Assembly (NCBI GenBank): GCA_046349395.1
Contig: JAXMCK010000006.1
Location: 620,001-684,000 of the forward strand
Reading direction: 5' to 3'
From: JAXMCK01 sp046349395
GTDB lineage: Bacteria; Pseudomonadota; Alphaproteobacteria; Geminicoccales; Geminicoccaceae
DNA length: 64,000 bases
A model generated the notes under the pieces. The model made no database searches. It was not told where the DNA came from and was given only the letters and a program-made list of their open reading frames with translations. Positions 58,440-64,000 of this stretch are shown piece after piece. The first letter of the stretch is position 1; each line of letters begins with the position of its first letter. A program made the translations under genes and the position numbers.

Positions 58440-59399
58440 ATGTCCGCGGCCCCCGCCCCGCTCGGCTTTCGCCAGCCGCATTTGCTCGGGATCGAGGGCC
58501 TGCAGCCGTTCGAGATCCAGGATCTCCTGGACCGTGCCGACGGCTTCGTCGACCTCAACCGGAAGAGCGAGAAGAAGCTGGCCCTGCTTCGCGGGCTGAC
58601 GCAGATCAACCTCTTCTTCGAGGCGTCGACCCGCACCCAGACGAGCTTCGAGCTGGCCGGCAAGCGGCTCGGTGCCGACACCGTGAACATGGCGGTGGCG
58701 CGCTCGTCCGTGACCAAGGGCGAGACGCTGATCGACACCGCGATGACGCTGAACGCGATGCGGCCCGATGTGCTGGTGGTGCGGCATCAGGACAGCGGTG
58801 CGGTGGCGCTGCTGGCGCGGCATGTCCACTGTGCCGTCGTCAATGCCGGGGACGGTAGCCACGAGCATCCGACCCAGGCGCTGCTCGATGCCCTGACGAT
58901 CCGGCGGCGCAAGGGTCGGATCGAGGGTCTCACCGTCGCCATCTGCGGCGACATCCTGCATTCGCGCGTCGCGCGCTCGAACATCCTGCTACTGCTCACC
59001 ATGGGTGCCCGGGTGCGGGTCGTGGCCCCGCCGACGCTGCTGCCGTCCGGGGTCGACTCGTTCGGCGTCGAGGCGTTCACCGACATGCATCGCGGCCTCG
59101 AAGACGTCGACGTCGTGATGATGCTGCGCCTGCAGACCGAGCGGATGCAGGGCAGCTTCCTGCCATCGCAGGCGGAGTACTTCCACTTCTACGGGCTGAC
59201 CTATCAGACGCTGAAGCTGGCCCGGCCGGACGCGATGATCATGCATCCCGGGCCGATGAACCGTGGTGTCGAGATCGACGGCATCGTCGCCGACGACATC
59301 AACCGCAGCGCCATTCTCGATCAGGTCGAGATGGGTGTCGCGGTGCGGATGGCCGTGCTCGACGTGTTGACCCGCAACCGGCGCGAAGGTGCCGCTTGA
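58440..59399 (+). CDS. pyrB: Aspartate carbamoyltransferase, catalytic chain
   Basis: A 319-residue enzyme of pyrimidine synthesis. The carbamoyl-phosphate motif is ASTRTQTSFE, followed by the catalytic loop RSSVTKGET and HPTQALLDALTI. MLRLQTERMQGSFLPS is the aspartate-side segment. ATG 58440 gives the usual start. It overlaps the next gene by TTGA, so both are translated together. In Pseudomonas-type systems PyrB forms a dodecamer with an inactive PyrC homologue; the same may apply here. Confidence 0.95.
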   Translation: MSAAPAPLGFRQPHLLGIEGLQPFEIQDLLDRADGFVDLNRKSEKKLALLRGLTQINLFFEASTRTQTSFELAGKRLGADTVNMAVARSSVTKGETLIDTAMTLNAMRPDVLVVRHQDSGAVALLARHVHCAVVNAGDGSHEHPTQALLDALTIRRRKGRIEGLTVAICGDILHSRVARSNILLLLTMGARVRVVAPPTLLPSGVDSFGVEAFTDMHRGLEDVDVVMMLRLQTERMQGSFLPSQAEYFHFYGLTYQTLKLARPDAMIMHPGPMNRGVEIDGIVADDINRSAILDQVEMGVAVRMAVLDVLTRNRREGAA

Positions 59400-60688
59400 G
59401 CCGCCCCGTCCTCGTCGCCAATGCGCGGCTGCTCGATCCCTCGACCGGGCTCGACGGGCGGGGCGGCGTGCTCGTGATCGGTGAGCGCATCGTCGAGGTC
59501 GGACCGGGTGTGACTGCCGCCATGGCGCCGGCCGGAGCCGAGATCATCGACGCGCGGGGGCTCTGCCTGGCACCCGGCCTTGTCGACATGCGGGTGCGCC
59601 TCGGCGAGCCCGGGGCCGAGCACAAGGAGCGGATCGACAGTGGGGCGATGGCGGCGGCGGCAGGCGGGGTGACGAGCCTGGCCCTGCTGCCGGACACGGA
59701 GCCGCCGATCGACCATCCGGCGATGGTCGAGTTCGTGGCGAGGCGCGCCCGGCAGGTGAAGCTGGTCAAGGTCCACCCCTACGGTGCCGTCACCAAGGGC
59801 CTGAACGGGCAGGAACTGGCGGAGATCGGGCTGCTCAAGGCGGCGGGGGCGGTCGCCTTCACCGACGGCGGACGGGCGGTCGCCAATGCGCGGGTGATGC
59901 GGCGGGCGCTGGCCTACGCCTCGGCCTTCGACGCGCTGATCGTGCAGCATCCCGAAGAGCCGACGCTGGCCGAGAACGGCAGCATGAACGAGGGGGCGAT
60001 GGCCTCCAGGCTCGGCCTTGCGGGCGTGCCGGCCTGTGCCGAGGCGATGCTGATCCAGCGCGACATGACGCTCGTCGAGCTGACGGGTGCGCGCTACCAC
60101 GTGGCGCACGTCTCGACCGGTGCGGCGGTGGCGGCGGTGCGGGCGGCGAAGGCCAAGGGTCTGCGGGTGACCTGCGATACGGCCCCGCACTATCTGGCCC
60201 TGAACGAGCTCGAAGTGGAAGGCTACCGGACCTTCGCCAAGGTCTCCCCGCCGCTGCGCAGCGAGGAGGACCGTCAGGCGGTCGTCGAGGGCCTGCGGGA
60301 CGGCACGATCGACGCCATCGCCTCCGACCATTCGCCGCAGGACCAGGACAGCAAGCGCGTTCCCTTCGCCCAGGCGGCGTTCGGTGTCATCGGTGTGGAG
60401 ACCATGCTGCCGATCTGCCTGACGCTGGTGCACGAGGGCCGGCTCGGGCTGCTCGATCTGCTGGGGCGGATGACGGTGGCACCCGCACGGATCCTGGGCC
60501 TGGAGGCCGGCCGGCTGGCGCGGGGGGCGCCGGCCGACATGGTGCTGTTCGATCCCGAAGCACCCTGGAAGATCACGGAGGAGGGGCTGCACAGCCTCGC
60601 CAAGAACACCGCCTTCGAGGGGCGGCTCGTGCAGGGGCGGGTGCGACGAACGCTGGTGGACGGGCGCACGATCTTCGCCGACACCTGA
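59396..60688 (+). CDS. Dihydroorotase homologue lacking the zinc-binding His-x-His (PyrC'-like)
   Basis: A 430-residue amidohydrolase of the class I dihydroorotase type. The metal motif expected as D-x-H-x-H-x-R reads D64-M-R66-V-R68-L-G70, so both zinc histidines and the substrate Arg are replaced. Later positions such as CDTAPHYLALNE and IASDHSPQ are kept. Such proteins in pseudomonads are inactive partners that stabilise PyrB. TTG 59396 overlaps the pyrB stop. A separate active dihydroorotase should then exist elsewhere in the genome. Confidence 0.85.
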   Translation: MSRPVLVANARLLDPSTGLDGRGGVLVIGERIVEVGPGVTAAMAPAGAEIIDARGLCLAPGLVDMRVRLGEPGAEHKERIDSGAMAAAAGGVTSLALLPDTEPPIDHPAMVEFVARRARQVKLVKVHPYGAVTKGLNGQELAEIGLLKAAGAVAFTDGGRAVANARVMRRALAYASAFDALIVQHPEEPTLAENGSMNEGAMASRLGLAGVPACAEAMLIQRDMTLVELTGARYHVAHVSTGAAVAAVRAAKAKGLRVTCDTAPHYLALNELEVEGYRTFAKVSPPLRSEEDRQAVVEGLRDGTIDAIASDHSPQDQDSKRVPFAQAAFGVIGVETMLPICLTLVHEGRLGLLDLLGRMTVAPARILGLEAGRLARGAPADMVLFDPEAPWKITEEGLHSLAKNTAFEGRLVQGRVRRTLVDGRTIFADT

Positions 60689-60756
60689 CCGGGTGCCTTC
60701 CGGCGAAGGCCCATCGTGATATGTCTCTGCCCTGAGCGAACCCGCAGCGATCGACC

Positions 60757-61821
60757 ATGTCTCCCTATGACAATGCCAGGTTCTTCGAGCGCGCCATCGC
60801 GCTCGCGATCATGGCGCTGCTCTTCATGGCCTGCTTCCAGATCATCCGGCCGTTCCTGGGCGCGCTGCTCTGGGGCATCGTGATTGCCGTGTCGACCTGG
60901 GGACCCTATGTCCGCCTCGTCGGGCTGATGAACGGGCGCCGCAAGCTGGCGGCCGCGGTCATGTCGATCGTGCTGTTCCTGATCCTCGTGATCCCCGTGT
61001 CGCTGCTGGTTGGCTCGGCCGCCGACGGTGTGCGGGCCGTCGCCGAATTGCTGCGCGAGCTCAGCACCGTCGTCCTGCCGGAGCCGCCGGACTGGATCGC
61101 CAAGGTGCCGATCGTCGGCCGGAACCTGGACGCGTATTGGCGGGCGGCGGTGATCGACATGCCGGCCCAGCTCAGCCCCTACATCGGCACGGCGGCGAGC
61201 TACGGGCTGAGCTGGGGTGCCGCCCTCGGCGGCACGGTGCTGGAGTTCATGATCGCCGTGATCGTCGCAGGCTTCCTCTACGTCACCGGCGAGGCCGGGG
61301 TGGAGAACCTCGACCGCTTCCTGTCCAAAATCGGCAGCGACAAGCATGCGGAGGTCATCGAGGTGGTCGGGCGGACCATCCGGGGTGTCGCCAACGGTGT
61401 CATCGGCACGGCCTTCATCCAGGGCGTGCTGGCGGGGGCAGGTTACGTGGTCGTCGGGGCGCCCAGCCCGATCATGCTCTCCTTCCTCACCTTCTTCGTC
61501 GCCGTGCTGCAGATCCCCAGCGCCATCATCTGGGTGCCGGTCGGCGTCTGGCTGCTGGCGAAGGACTCGACCGGGCTCGGGGTGTTCATGCTGGTCTGGG
61601 GCTCAGTCGTGGTCGGCCTCGTCGACAATTTCGTCCGCCCGGTCCTCATCAGCCAGGGTGCGAAGCTGCCGCTAATCCTGATCTTCGTCGGCGTGCTGGG
61701 CGGCCTCCTGGCCTACGGCTTCATCGGCATCTTCCTCGGCGCCGTCATCCTCGCGGTCTGCTACAAGGTCCTGACCACCTGGCTCCGGCAGGAGCCGGGC
61801 GACATCGCCAGGGTACCGTGA
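60757..61821 (+). CDS. AI-2E family transporter (UPF0118/PerM type)
   Basis: A 354-residue membrane protein with seven or eight helices. RRKLAAAVMSIVLFLILVIPVSLL is near the N-terminus, an amphipathic periplasmic region lies around residues 90-140, and the family's C-terminal signature VDNFVRPVLISQGAKLPLILIFVGVLGGLLAYG is complete. Members export small molecules or act as Na+/H+ antiporters; the name from E. coli TqsA does not prove autoinducer transport. It is inserted between pyrC and plsY, which are usually close in Alphaproteobacteria. Confidence 0.88.
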   Translation: MSPYDNARFFERAIALAIMALLFMACFQIIRPFLGALLWGIVIAVSTWGPYVRLVGLMNGRRKLAAAVMSIVLFLILVIPVSLLVGSAADGVRAVAELLRELSTVVLPEPPDWIAKVPIVGRNLDAYWRAAVIDMPAQLSPYIGTAASYGLSWGAALGGTVLEFMIAVIVAGFLYVTGEAGVENLDRFLSKIGSDKHAEVIEVVGRTIRGVANGVIGTAFIQGVLAGAGYVVVGAPSPIMLSFLTFFVAVLQIPSAIIWVPVGVWLLAKDSTGLGVFMLVWGSVVVGLVDNFVRPVLISQGAKLPLILIFVGVLGGLLAYGFIGIFLGAVILAVCYKVLTTWLRQEPGDIARVP

Positions 61822-61873
61822 CCCGCACCGACGCCCATGCTATTGCCGGGGCGTTTGCCTGGAGACCCTCGTC

Positions 61874-62500
61874 ATGACCGAGGCAACCGGCCTGCCCACG
61901 TGGGAGGTCATGCTGCTCGCCGCACTCGGCGGCTATCTCATCGGCTCCATCCCGTGGGGCTATCTGATCACGCGCTGGGCCGGTGCCGGCGACATCCGCA
62001 GCATCGGTTCCGGCAATATCGGGGCGACCAACGTGCTCCGCACCGGCCGCAAGGGGCTGGCGGCGGCGACACTTGCGGCCGACATCCTCAAGGGTGCCAT
62101 CCCAGTCTGGGTGGCCCTGGCGCTCGGTGGGGTGACGGCGGGTGCGGTTGCCGGGGCCGGTGCCATCCTCGGTCACTGCTTCCCCGTGTGGCTCGGCTTC
62201 AAGGGCGGCAAGGGTGTCGCGACGTCGGGCGGCGTGATGCTGGCGCTGACGCCGGTGCTGGTGCCGATGCTGCTCGTCGCCCTGGTGCTCGTCGTGTGGG
62301 CGACGCGGTTCGTGTCGCTGGGCTCGATCACGGCCGCGGTGCTGGCCCCGGTGCTGGCCCTGCTGCTGGGCTACCAGGACGCGGTGTGGCTCTATCTGCT
62401 GATCGCCGTCGTGGTGGTGGCGAAGCACCACGAGAACATCGCGCGCCTGATCCAGGGACGGGAGAACCGGTTCAGCCTGGGCGGTGCGGGCCGCTCATGA
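61874..62500 (+). CDS. plsY: Glycerol-3-phosphate acyltransferase PlsY
   Basis: A 208-residue five-helix enzyme that acylates glycerol 3-phosphate with acyl-phosphate to start phospholipid synthesis. The three active-site motifs are present: GSIPWGYLI...GSGNIGATN, FKGGKGVAT and HHENIARLIQGRENR. It lies between pyrC and dprA, as in many Alphaproteobacteria. The last 6 bp overlap the convergent methyltransferase gene. Confidence 0.94.
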   Translation: MTEATGLPTWEVMLLAALGGYLIGSIPWGYLITRWAGAGDIRSIGSGNIGATNVLRTGRKGLAAATLAADILKGAIPVWVALALGGVTAGAVAGAGAILGHCFPVWLGFKGGKGVATSGGVMLALTPVLVPMLLVALVLVVWATRFVSLGSITAAVLAPVLALLLGYQDAVWLYLLIAVVVVAKHHENIARLIQGRENRFSLGGAGRS

Positions 62501-63151
62501 CGGCTTCCGCGCCACGACGTGATAGATGTGCCAGTGCTTGGCTTCGCCGCGTGGCGTGACGGCGTCGTCCTCCTCTTCGTTCAGCCACTCGACTTCCAGC
62601 TTCGACAGCAACCGCGCCAACTCGTCGGCCGTGTGGACCGACATGTGCGGCCGCGCCGCCCAACTGTCCTTCACGCCGAGTAGCTGACCGGCGAAGCGCC
62701 CGCCGGGACGGACGGCGTTCACGATCTTGTCCCACAGGCCCGGGAAGCGGTCCGGTGCGCTGGCGAAGAGGGTGAAGCTCGCATTGACGAGGTCGACCGG
62801 CGGCAGCGACGCCTCCTCGTAGGCGGCATGGATCGTATGGAGATCGCTGAGCCCTGCGGCTGCAGCCTTCTCCCGTAGACCCTCCAGGGCAGCCTCCTCC
62901 TGATCGAGTGCATGGACGCGCCAGCCGGCGCGCAGGAGCGGGAGGGCGTCGCGGCCGGTGCCGCAGCCCAGGTCCAGCGCCTCCAGACCGGATCGGCGCC
63001 CTTCGCCCACGAAGAGATCGAGCGCCTTCAGCATGGTCGGTCGCGGGGGGCGGCCGTCCGTGACCTCGTAGTAGACCTTCCAGTCGGGATCGCTTGACAA
63101 GGGATGCAGTCCTTCGGGAATGTTCGACTTATGGTTGAAAAGGCTCGACAT
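62495..63151 (-). CDS. Class I SAM-dependent methyltransferase (TehB-like)
   Basis: About 218 residues from ATG 63151; TTG 63160 is also in frame. SAM motif I is ALDLGCGTGRDALPLL, the acidic motif II is VHALDQEE, then PPVDLVNASFTLFASAPDRFPGLW. The short N-terminal WKVYYEVTDGRPPRPTMLKAL recalls TehB tellurite methyltransferases. The substrate is unproven. Its start region overlaps that of the divergent dprA by about 20 bp. Confidence 0.78.
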   Translation of the reverse strand: MSSLFNHKSNIPEGLHPLSSDPDWKVYYEVTDGRPPRPTMLKALDLFVGEGRRSGLEALDLGCGTGRDALPLLRAGWRVHALDQEEAALEGLREKAAAAGLSDLHTIHAAYEEASLPPVDLVNASFTLFASAPDRFPGLWDKIVNAVRPGGRFAGQLLGVKDSWAARPHMSVHTADELARLLSKLEVEWLNEEEDDAVTPRGEAKHWHIYHVVARKPS

Positions 63152-64000
63152 GCGCCACAACCGTCGGTCCTGCCGCCCGAGGCACGGCTCGCCTGGCTCC
63201 GGCTCGCCCGCTCGCGCGGCGTGGGGCCGGTGACCTTCGTCAAGCTGCTCGAACGGTACGGCTCCCCGCAGGCAGCACTCAAGGCCCTGCCCTCGCTGGC
63301 CCTACGCGGGGGCGAGGACGGGAGCACGGTCTGCTCGGTCGAGGCGGCGGAGCTGGAGCTGGCGGCCGTCGACCGGTTGGGGGCCACGATGATGGCGCTG
63401 GTCGAGGCCGGATACCCCAAGCTGCTGAAGGAGATACCCGATCCGCCGACCATGTTGACGGTGAACGGTCGGGCGGCGTGCCTGGACGGTCCCTGTGTCG
63501 CGGTCGTGGGTGCCCGCAACGCCAGCGGCAACGGGCGGTTGTTCGCCAGCCAGCTCGGGCGGGAGCTGGCAGCCGCTGGGGTCGTCGTCGTGTCGGGGCT
63601 GGCACGCGGGATCGACACGGCGGCCCACGAGGGCGTGCTGGCGGCCGGCGGTGAGACGGTGGCGGTGATCGCGGCGGGGGTGGACATCGTCTACCCGCCG
63701 GAGAATGCGGACCTGATGGCGCGGATCGCCGAGACGGGGGCGGTCGTCAGCGAGCGGCCGATCGGGGCCGACGTGCGGGCCAAGGATTTTCCACGCCGCA
63801 ACCGTATCATCGCCGGGCTGGCCCTGGGGGTGGTCGTGGTCGAGGCCGCACCGGGATCGGGTTCGCTGATCACCGCACGCCTCGCCGGCGAGCAGGGGCG
63901 CGAGGTGATGGCAGTGCCCGGGAGCCCGCTCGATCCGCGGCACAAAGGCACCAACCAGCTGCTGCGCGAGGGTGCCACCCTGGTGCAGTCGGCCGCCGAC
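63131..64000 (+). CDS. dprA: DNA-processing protein DprA, 3' end cut by the window
   Basis: The frame from ATG 63131 is open for 290 codons to the right edge. RLAWLRLARSRGVGPVTFVKLLERYGSP is the N-terminal SAM-like part. The Rossmann core has AVVGARNASGNGR (124-136), VVSGLARGIDTAAH (154-166), VDIVYPPEN, FPRRNRIIAGLA and EAAPGSGSLITARLA. DprA loads RecA on incoming single strands in transformation and recombination. No other start precedes the conserved region in frame, so translation begins inside the 5' end of the divergent methyltransferase gene. Confidence 0.92.
   Translation, partial: MVEKARHAPQPSVLPPEARLAWLRLARSRGVGPVTFVKLLERYGSPQAALKALPSLALRGGEDGSTVCSVEAAELELAAVDRLGATMMALVEAGYPKLLKEIPDPPTMLTVNGRAACLDGPCVAVVGARNASGNGRLFASQLGRELAAAGVVVVSGLARGIDTAAHEGVLAAGGETVAVIAAGVDIVYPPENADLMARIAETGAVVSERPIGADVRAKDFPRRNRIIAGLALGVVVVEAAPGSGSLITARLAGEQGREVMAVPGSPLDPRHKGTNQLLREGATLVQSAAD

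Overview
The window is a G+C-rich (about two thirds by eye), densely packed bacterial chromosome segment. Gene order and families point to an alphaproteobacterium, most likely of Rhodospirillales or Geminicoccales type. The markers are nth next to a DUF2244 gene, prs-rplY-pth-ychF, a chorismate mutase-hisC-tyrA run, and pyrB-pyrC...plsY...dprA. The genus cannot be named from this. I see no rRNA, tRNA, CRISPR array, insertion sequence or prophage. Two proteins of unrecognised family (1005-1718 and 57153-57827) are the only genes that look like accessory cargo.

Layout. 3-4049: the end of an AraC-type regulator, a hypothetical gene behind a near-consensus promoter, and metY plus an alpha/beta hydrolase. 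4012-8813: acyl-CoA synthetase and an O-antigen ligase-like protein on the minus strand. Divergent from these is a plus-strand surface-polysaccharide unit: a membrane-anchored nucleotidyltransferase and an Alg14/Alg13-like split glycosyltransferase. 8878-11569: methyltransferase, flavin reductase, Ada-type alkyltransferase and macrodomain protein. 11675-16890: prs, rplY, pth, ychF and a class III adenylate cyclase interrupted by a -1 frameshift.

16878-28139: a nine-gene minus-strand operon. It encodes a sugar ABC importer (binding protein, two permeases, ATPase) whose genes enclose an alpha-glucosidase, trehalose-6-phosphate phosphatase, a GH15 enzyme and trehalose-6-phosphate synthase, with an M20 peptidase at the end. 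The leader can fold a 9-bp hairpin over the first Shine-Dalgarno site. 28425-34766: sulfatase-superfamily hydrolase, nth, DUF2244 protein, dapB, an isochorismatase-type hydrolase and acs. 34767-35114 is the only long non-coding stretch and holds a cluster of DnaA-box-like 9-mers. 35115-41932: arylesterase, ybbAP-like exporter, ccdA, a Bax inhibitor-1 family protein, a lipoprotein whose signal peptide is encoded by an intrinsic terminator, and rpmB.

42121-50694: DUF294/CBS protein with an exonuclease, a guanidinopropionase-like ureohydrolase, a TTC38-like protein, and an aromatic amino acid operon (chorismate mutase-hisC-tyrA-chaC). 50964-58333: a second O-antigen ligase-like protein, an ATP-grasp enzyme, a class 3 lipase, agmatinase, a DUF4432 epimerase, two hypotheticals and a YqaA-type membrane protein. 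58440-64000: pyrB and a dihydroorotase homologue that has lost its zinc-binding His-x-His, an AI-2E family permease, plsY, a methyltransferase and the start of dprA, which runs off the window.

Genes are tightly packed. Many tandem neighbours overlap by ATGA, and three pairs overlap by TTGA, so TTG is evidently a routine start codon here. Several convergent pairs overlap at their 3' ends.
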